Below, one piece after another: positions 45,124 through 57,676 of a DNA stretch of 64,000 nt (positions are counted from its first letter, which is position 1; each line of letters begins with the position of its first letter). Origin of the DNA: Chloranthus sessilifolius (taxonomy: Eukaryota; Streptophyta; Magnoliopsida; Chloranthales; Chloranthaceae); the NCBI GenBank assembly GCA_021018995.1, contig CM037590.1, positions 103,417,097 to 103,481,096 on the forward strand. The letters are read 5' to 3'. A program made the translations under genes and the position numbers. Under the pieces are notes generated by a model. It saw nothing but the letters and a program-made list of their open reading frames with translations. It made no database searches and had not been told where the DNA came from.

Positions 45124-48060
45124 TGTCATTACCCGAAATTCTATCCATCCCGAGGGTCTAAAATTTCGAGTTATGACCCGCACATATCTCGGATATGCTA
45201 AGCGGATATACATATAATTAGAGTTATCACGTAGATCTGGTTCTACGAAATCCGTGAAAACCAACATATAGAGATAGAATATATAACAGTCATAAATGTC
45301 GAATAAATGTGATAAAATGCGATAAATCCATCAATAAAATATAATCAAGGTCGGAGATAAATCCGATAAAAGAAAACCATAGTATCAACAATAATAAACT
45401 AAAATTAACTCAATACTGAGTCTAGGAAAGTCAATATCCGGCGCCAGGATTAAAACCAACATGGTAGTCCTCCTGAAAAGCAGCAGCAATGTTGCCCTCC
45501 AAAGGCTCCTGATAATCAACGCCTACCGGGTCCACATACTAGCACCAACTAGAGCAGAGGAACTAGCGCCCACTCCGTCAAGATAGTCACCTGCAGCTAT
45601 TAGATTATTGTGGGATGAGTTTACTCAGTCACGTAAACTTAGTGGATACACTACCAATCCATCCCGTTCTACTCAGGTGCATTATGGGTGCATCATGTGA
45701 GTGATAAACATAGTATATCAAAGAGATTAAAACAGAATAATAAAATCAAGTACATATATCTTAAGCTCATATCCTAATCATTAATGCAAAATCATGATCT
45801 AGACACTCATATTCTAACGTACCTTACCTTATCTCATATCATACCATACCTCATAACATACTATGTCTTATTATTTTCACATATATGTCTTTACATTGCA
45901 TGAGCATAACTAACATACTCATAAAGTCCTAAATGATCAGTACCAGAGTCGCTAATCGAGCTACTATGTGATGGTCACTATAATATCATAACGCCCTCCA
46001 TATCATATCATATCATACATCCCATCCGGTCACAGGGGCGGCCTGCAACTTATAACTCATTATCTCTCTCAGAGACATTCGTCTTGACTGAAAGACGTTG
46101 CCCTTACGGTGGCTACGTAAGGAATGATAAATATAGAGACTTAAGTTCTTAATCTTTTACTGGTCTATACAGCTGTATCTTATTATCACACTCATAATTT
46201 ATCTTATCATATCATACTTATATTATAACATACCTCTAAACCTGAAAGTCAAGACCGTGTACCTTAATTCATATCTTATTCTATCATATTAGAATTCGGG
46301 GTGATCGGGTCACCGTATATGTCACCGTATACGAGACTGCACTGAATTCACACTCACCCTACTCTCCATGGTGTCCCATACCACAATGAGTTGTAAGACA
46401 TGTGAATACGATATATCTTTCGCTTCGATACCATCTCAGTGAATCACCATGCCCAAGCGTAGACATGATCTCATAAACTTACATTCTATAACCTAACATG
46501 TCCTTAACTCATATCATGATTAAAATGAAAACACATAAGTATCATACATACAGAAGATTTACATAAAATTTTATTAGGTTTATATATATATTTATTTACA
46601 TAATAACAATATAAATATATTATACGGGAGTTACTAGTGTCTTTTCGATAACGTAAAGATCAGAGTTCGATTTTCACGAGGTATCAAATTTCTAACACTT
46701 CATATCATCGAAATGATCGCGTTAAAGTGATAGAAATGATATAAATATAGCGTGCTATAATAATAAGCAATTGATTATTCTAATTTTATATGAGATATAA
46801 TAGTATTATAATATAAGTTGAAGCAAAGTATATTATTAAGAGGTGGGAGTTCTATGTACTCGATTAATGGGGGACGCAATGGATGGTTGGGCAAAATACC
46901 CGTGATTTGCTAACACTTTAAGTAGACTATAGTATTTTAATATTTTAATATTAAGTCTTCTGTTGATTACTTTTAATTCTTATTTATTATCCATTGCCGT
47001 TGTGCACATCCTCACATCCTACCGCGGCTGCACGTGTTGTATTGTCATCCAAGTCTTTAAGAAAAATTGTTATAAAAATTGTTATTGAGATTCGATCATG
47101 GGAGATATATTTAAAGGGTACTTTTGTCACTGAAAGATTCTTTAATTTTAGCACAGAAAGACATAGGATCTTATTTATTTATTTATTTATTTATTGTTAG
47201 CGTTGGCAGTCAGCAAGGTTCAACGATTAATTATAGAAGGTTTGTTTGCATAATATTTATTTATTTACTTTTATTTTATTTTTATTATTATTATTATTAT
47301 TATTATAGATCTAAATTCCAAAATAAAATTTTTAACAAGATAAAAATAAATAAAATAATAAATACAGATAAAATAAATCAAATCACAATTAAAATTTAGC
47401 CATTTCTTTAATCTTAAAGTAACATTGTATAGGAAACAAATCTAAGATTTATTTTATTATTCCGTCGATACGCGATTGAATCATATCCTACATGATGGGA
47501 TCTAAAAAAAACGAGATGGATGTATAAGTACCCACCTCTTGAAGAGTGATAGGCAGATCGACGGCGATTCGGGTGATAGAGATCAGCATTTACGCGATGG
47601 CCCGTCCAAGATATTTCCTTCTTTCACCACGATCTTAACGGCGAAAAAATAACCCACGGTGGTTATTGTGAAATAACATACAATAGTTTTAAGGAATTGT
47701 GGGTGGAGAAGATGAAATTGTGACGGCTAGGATTTCTAAAAAAGAAAAGATTAGGGAGCGGAGACGGCTAGGGATTTTTTTAAAGAATAATTCTGAGTTA
47801 TGATTTTATATGGGAAGAAATTTGGTGTTAAGCTGCCACACCAAATAAGAGTGTATAGGCTTTTATTTCATGGTCAAAAATAAAGATTGAAAGTTTTTGT
47901 AGCACGTCAAATGAATACAACTTTAAATATAAAAGCTTTGAAAAATCAAACGTGTATTTTCTCAACTTGGGTAGATTTCGGTGTGAAGCGATACCATCAA
48001 GGATAGTGTAAAGCACATCAAACACCGTTAAAATAAAATAAGAAAATCCGAGTCGTTACA
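45124..48060 (-). mobile_element. Solo LTR of a Ty3/gypsy element
   Basis: It starts TGTCATTACCCGAAATTC and ends GAGTCGTTACA on the plus strand, that is TGTAACGACTCGG on the minus strand, a usual start for Tekay-type LTRs. CAACA (45119-45123) and CAACG (48061-48065) form a 4-of-5 target duplication. The repeat on both sides matches the unoccupied copy at 7309-7545. It is about 2.94 kb, contains (TTTA)n at 47166-47198 and (TTA)n at about 47279-47306, and has no internal domain. No host gene is seen within it. Confidence 0.85.
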
Positions 48061-48140
48061 CAACGTATCTTTGCAATAACAAAGAGAAGGTGTTGCTCTT
48101 TTCTACTCTCTCAAAGAGTAATGCCAAACACAGCCATTAC
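48061..48140 (+). repeat. Right half of the TGCTCTTT repeat
   Basis: AATAACAAAGAGAAGGTGTT, then GCTCTTTTCTACTCTC and AAAGAGTAATGCCAAACACA, match 7451-7520. Confidence 0.8.
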
Positions 48141-48311
48141 GATCAAAACCAGCTTTAACCATGAACCCTACTCAAATATGTTAAAAGGATTCAAATGACT
48201 ATTTCAAAGTGCTGTCGAGAGTGACAAAACTATCAATTTACTTAGGCTGAGTATGATATAGCTTCTTGCTAGCCCCTGCAATAGTAGAGTTCACCTGCTT
48301 TAGTAAGTTTC

Positions 48312-48453
48312 CACTATAAAAATAAGGTGTTTTAGTGGCATTTAATGTTAAGACAGTTTTTTATAGCGGCAGACCTATTAGCGGCAATTTTTTGTAGCAG
48401 CAAGACTAACAACGTTAAAAAAATTGCCGCTAATAATCCTACTTTTTGTAGTG
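48312..48453. mobile_element. Mini-CACTA element (142 bp)
   Basis: It begins CACTATAAAAATAAGG and ends CCTACTTTTTGTAGTG, giving CACTA-type termini. Inner inverted words TTAGCGGCAATTTTTT / AAAAAAATTGCCGCTAA are typical of small CACTA derivatives. The flanking trinucleotides TTC and TCC agree in two of three positions. It has no coding capacity. Confidence 0.75.
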
Positions 48454-49009
48454 TCCAATCCTCTTTGCTAATATCCTACCACCTGCTTTAGTAGATACCC
48501 CTTCTCCTTAATAACTCCTTGCGTAGCAAGATTTTATGAAAGATTTATTGACAGAATATATTTTATTTGCTCTCATAAGGAATTAATAGAGAGCACAAAA
48601 GTTACTACTAGAGCATGTAAATCCCCTTTGTAAAGAATTAGAAAAGTGAATTAAAACCAATTAAAATAGATAAACTCTACTGTGGCACGGACTAGGAGAG
48701 TTATGCGACAGGGGGTAGGAGAGTTATGTCATATGCAATGTGGTATGAACGGCATATTGTGAAGGCTCATTTAGGCAACAAGGTTAAGAGTCTTAAGTTT
48801 GATCCACTCAATGCATCACAAAAGTGGATAAGTCAACTTGCCAAAATATACAAATAAGGGAATTTATGGGACCGGCTCTGTAAACCGACCAGCCACAAGT
48901 CGGGTCCTCTCTCAAAAATCTACAATGTAAAAACTATCCTCAAAACCATTAATTTTTGTTTGGGCAGTTATAAACGAACCCCAAAATCCTCCTTTCGCAC
49001 CCCACCTTA

Positions 49010-49335
49010 TAGGCGTTCGCCATTCACTACTCTGAATCATATAATACAGATTGTTTTCGTCCTTATCTTCCAGAGGATGGATCTTCATATCATGGGCATA
49101 CCAGCATGCGATCAATCTTTTATTACATGTGACACAGATCCCAAAAAGTTACTTGATCTTAAATGGGCACCACATAGCTTTAGGATCACTACTCTTTAGA
49201 GATGTGGGATGTAGAATAAAAAACGGACAGTGTGAGGGCATGCCCATTATCTCATGATCCATTATGTAGAAGATTAGGTTGGAAAACGATCTCCATTGTA
49301 TGATTCAATGCATCCATTATCTATGCCGCCAGATT
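49010..49335. repeat. Fold-back MITE of the GAATCAGATGATGGAGAT type
   Basis: The arms GAATCATATAATACAGATTG...ATATCATGGGCATACC and GGGCATGCCC...CGATCTCCATTGTATGATTC are inverted. The subterminal word is that of the MITEs at 19691 and 22311. Outer ends and target duplication are not resolved. The ORFs across it are artefacts. Confidence 0.7.
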
Positions 49336-49416
49336 TGAAGGCCACAACGTAAAGATCATAGGTGCTAAAGATTTGCACGAAACATGTTCTCTATCATCCG
49401 ATTCATCAAATTTGAC

Positions 49417-49560
49417 AATTGGCTCAAATAATGAATCGACACCACTCAAATAATTAATCGACACCACTCAACTAATTAATTGACACCACTCAAATAATTC
49501 ATTGATGTCGATCAAATAATAAATCAACGTCGATCAAATAATGAATCAATCCCGATCAAA
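49417..49560 (+). repeat. Degenerate 22-24 bp tandem repeat
   Basis: About six units of AATCGACACCACTCAAATAA and its variant AATCAACGTCGATCAAATAA. Confidence 0.85.
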
Positions 49561-49654
49561 TAGTGCGCTCGGAGTTTGGAAATGAAAAGTATTTTTTATT
49601 TTTTGACAATGAATCGACACTGATTCATTGTCAATAAATAAATAAATATTCGAT

Positions 49655-49657
<3 letters not shown>

Positions 49658-49704
<47 letters not shown>
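49658..49704. repeat. (AT)n microsatellite at the left edge of element B
   Basis: A pure AT run directly abutting the LTR. A (CA)n(TA)n tract abuts the other edge, so element B inserted into a microsatellite. Confidence 0.95.
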
Positions 49705-49707
<3 letters not shown>

Positions 49708-52207
49708 GATAGCCCGGATTTCCGACCATGAAAACCCGTGCCGTCGGATCGTCCATAAGACCGAATCCCCGAACAGAACACTTGGCACATCCATACATAA
49801 AGCGGAAAACAAAGCATATATCTCTAACTATGCAGATAGAGTCATCATATAAGCAAAAGAAATCTCCAGTTCTACTATCAAAGTGCGCTCAAAATAACGA
49901 TTCGAATTTCATATAAGGCACATAGACAAAATAACTGAAAAGAGCTACTGGCGATGACCATCCATCATCGAAACATGGTTCACAAAACAATATTTGATAT
50001 ATTTACATAAATTCAAAATTCTAAACAACACATGGCTGGAAATACCAAGCCTGATCTACACAAGAAATCTCAAAATCTATATGATCACAATTCCCCTAAG
50101 GGAAATACTCCTTAGGTGGAGGTTCTAACTACTCCGGAATGTAGTTAGGATCCTCACGCTCAAGATCCCTAGTACCAGTGTCTAAACCTGTACCTGTGGC
50201 GTATAGTTGAAGGGTGAGCTAACACTCTAAACTCAATAGGGAAAACATCTATAACATACTTATCATCACATCACACATAATTTCATGGCAGATATCAAAA
50301 TGATTAAAGGACATAATTTGAAAGGCAATTGAATCAAAACGAAATGAATTATATGCATGTTCAAAGTTAATTACATGATTTACAAAGCTTTTTACATAAC
50401 ATAAGAAGAAATTTAAATTGATCACTTAAATACACTCTCGAGCATATATAGTATCGAGAGTCATATATCCACTAGTGAGAATACTCACCATCATCGTTCA
50501 ATGAATAATTTCATAATGTCAAGCCCCTGAACTACGTTAACAGGGTCACTTGTGCTTCACATTAATCATTCGCGGTCCACAATGTACGGATATCCCGCCG
50601 TATCGGAAACACAAGTGTACGGATATTACGCCGTATCGATTACGGATATCCCGCCGAGTCGGTCACGGATATCCCGCCGCGTCGGTTGGGTATTCACACA
50701 TAAACTTTAAATCAAAGTGCGAATACTAACTTATAGTTTATTAGCGTGAATTGTGGTAATTTATAATTAGGTTTAAGATTTGGAATCTCAAGTTCACACT
50801 CATACATGTTTTACACACATATGTACATATCATACTGAGTTCACATACACCCACACATCCTTATATTTGAATCTGTATACAAAGCTCATGCGTATTAAAT
50901 GACTGAGTTCATGATTTTCACACAAAAATATTTATCACATCACAATTTACATGCTTATTGTAACAAAAGCACATATTATAGGATTTTCCTTACCTTAACT
51001 CGAGTTCCACACGAAGGTCCTTCCTTGTCAAAGTAACCCTCTTATCACGCACTCTTGTTCTAAACCTAAAACACGTCAATTTATGTCTTACATGTCAGAA
51101 GTGATGAAGAAAAGTAAGTCTCAAGGACCTTTTTCCTCAAAACAAATAAATGCCGGAATCTGACTAAATCGATCGATCGAATCCCAATCCGATCGATCGG
51201 TTCAAAAATTGATCGATCGAAATACATTTCGATCGATAGGTTTCCTCCGAAAAATACACACATTTCTGTTTGTATATTCAGTCCCACACTCGATTGATCG
51301 GTTTCTAAATCGATCGATCGATTTACTCATAAACCAATCCTTTCTTCACATCACATCATGTCGACCCTTCAGGTAACCTGTCAAACTTACAGGGAACTTG
51401 TCGATCTTAATTGTAACCTGTCAACACATTTTCGATCGATCAGTTCTTCAAATCGATCGATCGAATTTCCATTCGATCGATCGGTTTCCTTCAGAAACCA
51501 ATCTTTTTCTGCTTTGCTAAAATCTCTTCACATAACTATGTCCTGTCAAAATCGATCGATCGGTTCTTGTTTAGATCGATCGGTTTTGACCGACTCTCAG
51601 CAATATGGGCTTTTCCTCTTAGGTTTGTTTTCCTAAAAACTTATCACATTTATTTATGTCATTTTTAAGGCATTTATTGCCTAACCATACCACATAATTA
51701 CCATTAAATTCTAGTTTTTTAAGGCATTGATTGCCCAACTATAAATCATAATTACACATGACTTTCAAACATAGATTCTTACCTTAAAATCAGAAATCTT
51801 TGCACATCATTGGTTTAAACCTTTAAATCTTTGGCTGCTCTTTTCCCACACATTAAAGGGTTTGAAAACTCATCTTCTTGCGATCAAATCAAACACACAC
51901 GAGATTAATCCTTCCCACGCATCATAGGGTTCTCTTCCTCTCTTCCCTTCTCCACAAGTCTTCAAACAACAAAGCAAGGAATTTAATTCTTTATCCATGT
52001 TTGGCTTTTATATTTAAAGTTTTAGTTTGGGTGTTATGTTGGTATACTGTACGTCGGTGTATGTTATCTCATCTAACGGATACCTTATCTTTAGTTTTCT
52101 TCATTTTTCACTTAACAAACTAAGTTTATCATCTTGAACTACGTGACAAGTCGGACATGCATACCGAGTCAGTTCAGTTCGAAAATCGAAATTTTTGGGA
52201 TGTCACA
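49705..52207 (-). repeat. Element B 3' LTR
   Basis: It spans 2503 bases. On the minus strand a TATAAAAGCC box is at about 52004-52016. A CGATCGATCGG cluster lies at 51165-51590, four CGGATATCCCGCCG units at 50580-50695 and an ACGTTAACAGGGTCACTTG motif near 50535. Confidence 0.92.
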
Positions 52208-52219
52208 TTCTCCCCTTAG
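52208..52219 (-). other. Element B polypurine tract
   Basis: The minus strand reads AAGGGGAGAA followed by the LTR start TGTGACATCC. Confidence 0.85.
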
Positions 52220-52803
52220 GAATTGTCGTCTGCGAAAATTGTTTAGGGTCCTTTGGTTTGAGAGTAGGTTGTCATACACAAACTAAAAGATAACTAATGA
52301 AAGCAAATTATTTCCCCTTTAAGAGAATTCAATCCTTTAACGAGGTCTTAACTAATTCATATCTGTTTAAAAGTGTTTCTAGTCAAGGCTAGACCACACA
52401 CCGAGCAATCACTTGCGTATAAAATCCACGCACCAAATACACACTTACAAATCAACACTATAGAATTAGTCACTAACAATTTCCATCACATCTAGCTGCT
52501 AACATTCACCATCACACAATTGAATCACATATCTAAATCATATGAGTCAATTTGATTCGGCTATTGTACCTACACGAAATCCAACATTTAATGGCAATAT
52601 CTGCACATTCCTAACATTCACAGCCATATTCAATTAAAGCATGAATTCCCCACAAAACATTGAAATTAAATTTATACACCATCAGGGGAAAAAAGAAACT
52701 TTAAAGGTCTACCAAGACCTAATAGATCACCAATTACACAAAACATTTCAAATCAAAATAACTTAAAAGTTTTTCATCAATTCCTCTCGTCTCAAGGGTC
52801 CTG

Positions 52804-54073
52804 CTATGCGTCTGAAGGTCTAGGTTGCTCATCCTCGACCTCCCTGCTGTCGAAAGTAGACGCTCCAGTGGTGTGGTACCATGGGTCAGGTACGTCAACA
52901 CGAGCGTCGGCAAGCTGCATCATATAATCTGTAGGGTAGGCCTGCTGCATGAGACCTATAAAGATGCCCTCGTGGTAGTCCATATGGCGATGCAATAGAT
53001 GATTGTTTTCCTCCAAGTGAGTCATGCGAGCGAGAACATCATCGATCATCGAATTTGATGGACCCTGAGGTGCTGGAACATGACGTGGTACTTGCTGCTG
53101 TGGTTGAGCAGGTGGTGCTAGCTGCTTAGGTCCCTGTGCCGCAACTGGTGGTGCTGGTTCCAAACCTTTGGCTTGCACACTCTTGACCAATTAATTATAG
53201 GTGTTCTTCCAATCCTTGAATGAGCAGGGTTTTTCATTATCCGTTGAACGTGGCTCTATCTCAGGAATATCATACTCCTCCCCGCCTGAATAATCTTTTA
53301 TCATGCTCAATATCAGGCGAGCATAGGGTATCCTATCTTTAGGGCTCGCTCTGCCCTCCAACATTTTTCCTCTTGCATACACAATACCATCATGAAGTAA
53401 CTCTAGGGCATGAAACCATCGCCCGTTAAACAATGAAAATAGTGCCTGCTACACTACCCCAACCCTCTCTGTCTTATGCCTCATCGGGTAAAGGTTACAC
53501 TTGAAGATAGTGTCTAGCATCCACAAATCACGCAAACATCTTGGAAATCTTGCCCGTTAAATCGGCCCTCTTTATCGCTTGGCCCGATCAGTGTTTGCCC
53601 TGGGTCATCCTCACGCAAACATCTTGGAAATCTACGGGTTCAGGGTAGGGTTCTATCAACTCTATATTGGAACCGTACTCTGCGAAGCACTCTAGGGCTT
53701 CTAATATATTGTCGTAGTCAAACTTATATTCCCTATTATCGTTTTTTGTATAAATTCCTTTTTCTTCATCCCCTACGTACATGTTCTGGTAAACTAACCT
53801 CACCAACCTAGGGTAGTAGTAGTCTCCTAAGGGTTTGAGTAAATTGTTGAGCCCGACCTTTTCAATGTACTCTAAAGCCCATTGGGTTAGTGGTATCTCA
53901 CGAAACAGTGCCGGGTCAAAGGTCCATTCGGGCATGAAGTCCTTTGCCGCCCACCAAACGTTGGGTCATTCTAATGGTGGTGGTCGACGCGAAGAACCCG
54001 AATGTGTCGCGGTTTGCTTCAAAGTTCAAGGATTTGTGGGCTGCTTGTTCTTGGGAGCCATTTGTTTTCAAGA
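52804..54073 (-). pseudogene. Extra ORF of element B, resembling the plant transposon-protein family
   Basis: The ATG at about 54063 reads MAPKNKQPTNP before a stop. The frame then continues to MPEWTFDPALFREIPLTQWA (53935), RWFHALELLHDGIVYARGKM and RIPYARLILSMI (53191-53433). It ends in a Pro/Gln-rich stretch and a helical DDVLARMTHLEENNHLLHRH segment (52804-53190). The middle resembles the putative plant transposon protein domain carried by some Athila/Tat-like elements, though I judge this only by eye. It lies between the truncated integrase and the 3' LTR, same strand, with its own plant-like leader upstream. Three or more stops break it. Confidence 0.6.
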
Positions 54074-54299
54074 AAATCTAAGAACTAGGGTTTGAATCCA
54101 AGAAACTCTAAGAAATTCAAAAGAAAGGTATGATCTTACCTCTAGATAAAATTTGGGATCAAACACATGAAGAATTGAACTCCAAATGGTAAGATCGAAG
54201 GTTGATGATCGATGTTGGAAGACCCTCAAGCAACAACAATGAAGCCCAAAAAGAAAACCCAAAGTTTTCGTGCAAATGAAAAAATGAAAACCTGATTTC

Positions 54300-54600
54300 C
54301 TTTTATATTACCGAAATTGATCGATTGGTTTTTGAAATCGATTGATCAGTTTGATCCTTAATGATCCTGTCGACTAATGAACCTAGCAGAAAAATTGAAC
54401 CTGTCGACTTTAAAAGTTTGCCTCTCGAAATTTTTTTGATCGATCGGTTTGTGGTTTGATCGATTGGTTTGCACATTACTGAAGCCTATCGACCTCAATG
54501 ATTCTGTTGACCTGTAAGTGAATCCTGTCGACCTTAAAACTTAACTGCTCGACATATTTCGATCGATCGGTTTCTAATTCGATTGATCAGTTTTCAAATC
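54300..54600 (-). repeat. CGATCGATCGG palindrome block inside element B
   Basis: Many TCGATTGGTTT, GATCGATCGGTTT and CTGTCGACC words, like those in the LTRs at 51165-51590 and 60630-61080 but in a different order. It begins exactly where the integrase frame breaks off after RQKSYVDL. Confidence 0.8.
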
Positions 54601-55735
54601 GACGTAACTCTTCTGTCGGCTCTGAGCAATCTTTAATCTCTCTCTAATCCAACATACTGCTTCAGTAGCCTTTTCAAGGATTTCTGGTCCTAAAACAAAT
54701 TTTCTCCTGTTTCTTCCCAATTGAGTGGAGATCTACATCGACGACCATATAAAGCTTCGTAAGGAGTCATGCCAATGCTCGCTTGGTAACTGTTATTATA
54801 CGTAAACTCGATCAATGGTAAATGTTGATCCCATGATCCTTTAATATCGAGCATACATGCATATCTTCAATTACCTGATTAACCCTTTCAGTCTGTCCAT
54901 CCATCTGAGGGAGGAATGCTGAGCTGAAATCCAATCTCGTACTCATTCCTTTTTGAAACTTTTGCTAAAACTGAGAGGTATATAATGGGTCACGATCGGA
55001 GATACTGCTCATCGGAATACCATGTAATCAGACAATTTCTTTTATATACAGATCTACCCATTTACTCGTTGTATATGTCGTGCTATAAGGCAAAAAGTGT
55101 GTTGATTTGGTTAGTCTATCAACGACCACCCAAATGGCATTATATCGCCTTGCCGTCCGTGGTAATTCCAAAATGAAGTCCATGGATATTGACTCCCATT
55201 TCCACTCTGGTATCGACAGAGGTTGTAGTAAACCGGATGGATGTTTATGATCCACTTTTACTTGTTAACATACCAGACATCTTGAAACATACTCAACTAC
55301 ATCTTTCTTCAAACCTCGCTACCAGAAATTCTTCTTTTAAGTCTTGGTATATCTTCATACCACCAGGATGAATAGCATATTTTTATTTGTGTGCTTCGTC
55401 TAAAATAGTCTGTCGGAGATCGACATTTGTTGGTATACATAGACGTCCCCTAAACACTAGTGATCCATTATGTCTTATTGAGAAATATGAATTTATGCCC
55501 TTTACCACCCCTTGTCTGATCTTCACTAACTCTGTATCTTTCATCTGAAGTTCATACACTTGATCAAAGATCATCGGTCTAATCGTGATGTTTGCCAACA
55601 AAGTGTCGAAATCTTGTACCTCGATCTTTGTATCATATAGAGAAAGATCTTCTAGTAGTTTCCATCTACGAATCCCCATAATCAGGCTAGATAGTTGAGC
55701 CAAACTTTTTAGACTCAAGGCATCTACCACGATGT
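54595..55735 (-). pseudogene. Integrase of element B, truncated at its C-terminus
   Basis: Visible blocks in order: 55383-55730 (linker after RNase H, then LRQTILDEAHK), a broken HHCC region (HPGGMKIYQDLKEEF), 55028-55255 (WKWESISMDFILELPRTARR with the first catalytic Asp, then VVVDRLTKSTHFLP) and, in broken frames, SDRDPLYTSQF and [18 protein letters not shown] with the catalytic Glu near 54885. It stops after IAQSRQKSYVDL at about 54600, where the GPY/F and chromodomain sequences should follow. Confidence 0.85.
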
Positions 55736-55739
55736 TAGC

Positions 55740-56860
55740 CTTTCCTGGGTGATACTAAATGGAGAAATCGTAATCCTTTAGAAACTCAATCCATCTCCAT
55801 TGCCTCATGTTCAATTCCTTTTGTGTAAACAGATACTTGAGGCTCTCATGATCTGTGAAGATTTCTAATATTCTCTATATAAATAGTGTCTCCATATCTT
55901 TAACGCAAAGATCATTGCCGCTAATTCCAAATCATGTGTTGGGTAATTCTTCTCGTGGTCCTTCAGTTGTCTAGACCCATATGCAATGACCTTCCGATGT
56001 TGGTTCAACAAACAGCCTAACCCACTGTAAGAAGCGTCTCTATAAACGATAAATCCTCCACTGCCTGATGGGATAACCAAGACCGGTGCAGAGGTAAGTC
56101 TCTTTTTAAGCTCTTGAAAACTCTTCTCACACTCTTCAGTCTACTCAAACTTAACGTCTTTCCTTGTGAGTTTGGTTAGTGGACCTGAGATCTTGTAGAA
56201 TCCCTCTACAAACCTTTTGTAATAAGCAACTAAATCGAGGAAACTGCAAATTTCTATTACAGTCGTTGGTTTCTTCCAATCTACTACTGCCTCAATCTTC
56301 TCTGGATCTACTGTGACACCTGCCTTAAAAACAACGTGTCCTAGAAAACTCACTTGCTCTAGCAAGAACTCACACTTGTTGAGCTTTGCATAAAGTTGGT
56401 GTTCACGTAGCGTCTATAGAGCTATTCTTAAATGCTGCTCGTGTTCTTCCTTGGACTTTGAATAGACTAGAATATCGTCCACAAATACAACCAGAAACAT
56501 ATCGAGATGTGGTTTAAATACCCTATTCATGAGGTCCATGAATGAAGCTGGCATGTTGGTCAACCCGACTGGCATGACTAAGAACTCTTAGTGCCCATAT
56601 CTGGTTCTGAACGTTGTCTTCTGAATATCCTCCATTTTGACCTTCATCTGACGATAACCCGATCTCAAATTGATCTTAGAAAATAATCTTGCACCTTGTA
56701 ACTGATAGAAGAGGTCATCTATTTTTGGCAAAGGATAATGATTCTTTATGGTCAACTTATTCAATTGACGATAGTTGATGCACAACCTCATCGACCCGTC
56801 CTTCTTTTTCACAAACAAGATTGGTGCTCCCGAAGGAGACACACTAGGTCTTATGAATCT
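55740..56860 (-). pseudogene. Reverse transcriptase and RNase H of element B
   Basis: 56588-56842 encodes [20 protein letters not shown] and [14 protein letters not shown]. Motif A Asp of SKIDLRSGYHQ is Asn here, which should abolish polymerisation. The F-V-D-D catalytic pair is present at about 56474-56482. 56141-56365 encodes [20 protein letters not shown]. 55865-56080 encodes [20 protein letters not shown], the start of RNase H with its Asp. Several stop codons and shifts separate the pieces. Confidence 0.88.
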
Positions 56861-57079
56861 TTTATCTAGAAGTTCCTATAGTTATTCCTTTAATTCTTTC
56901 AACTCAGCTGGAGCCATCAGATATGGTGCCTTAGAAACTAGCTCCGTGCTTAGCGCTAAGTCAATTGTGAACTCCACTTTTCTATCTGGTGGCACTCCTG
57001 GTAATTCATCTGGAAATACATCATCAAACTCGCAAGCAATCGGAATGTCGGTTATGACGTTCTTCTCTTCCTTTTGCTC

Positions 57080-57541
57080 TTATAAAAAAGCAAGGTATCC
57101 ACTACATCCTCTCTTCATCAAACGCTCTGCTTGGATTGTGGATATAAATGGTATGCTAGTCGATCGCATACCAAAGAATCTGAATGATCTATCTCCATTG
57201 GGGCTAAACCTGACTATCTTTCTTTGGCAATAAACACTCGCATTATGAGTGGACAACCAATTCATGCTAAGGATCATGTCGAATCCTTACATATCGAATA
57301 GAATCAGATCAACTGCTGCCTCATGAACTGTGTAATCCCTAATCACGACAACTACCGACCTATACACCATGTCGGTGTTCATGGAGTTTCCTGTCGGAAG
57401 TGATACTGCCAAGATAAACTCTAATGGTTCGGGAATGACTTTCATCTTCCGTACAAATTGAGGTGTTACAAATGAGTGAGTAGACCCTGGGTCTATCAGC
57501 ACTCGAGCCTCATAACAATAATAGTCATCATCCTTGTACAT
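57080..57541 (-). pseudogene. Protease region of element B
   Basis: 57287-57541 encodes ARVLIDPGSTHSFVTPQFV. The catalytic loop is D-P-G where most elements have D-S/T-G. 57080-57277 encodes MILSMNWLSTHNASVYCQ, the second conserved protease block (DVILGMDWL) with Asp changed to Asn. A frame break separates the two. Confidence 0.85.
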
Positions 57542-57676
57542 TTGTAAGGTACCTAAGTTTCATATGCAAAATCTACTTAGATGTACGCAAATTATCAGGT
57601 AGTTCTAAACTAGCAATGAAAAAGGATAGTAAATGGCCTTTATACTATCCTATCATACTTCATGCACCTTCTTCAT

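Noticed and set aside
49596..49817. ORF with an (IY)n tract
   Set aside because: Translation of the AT microsatellite and LTR edge.
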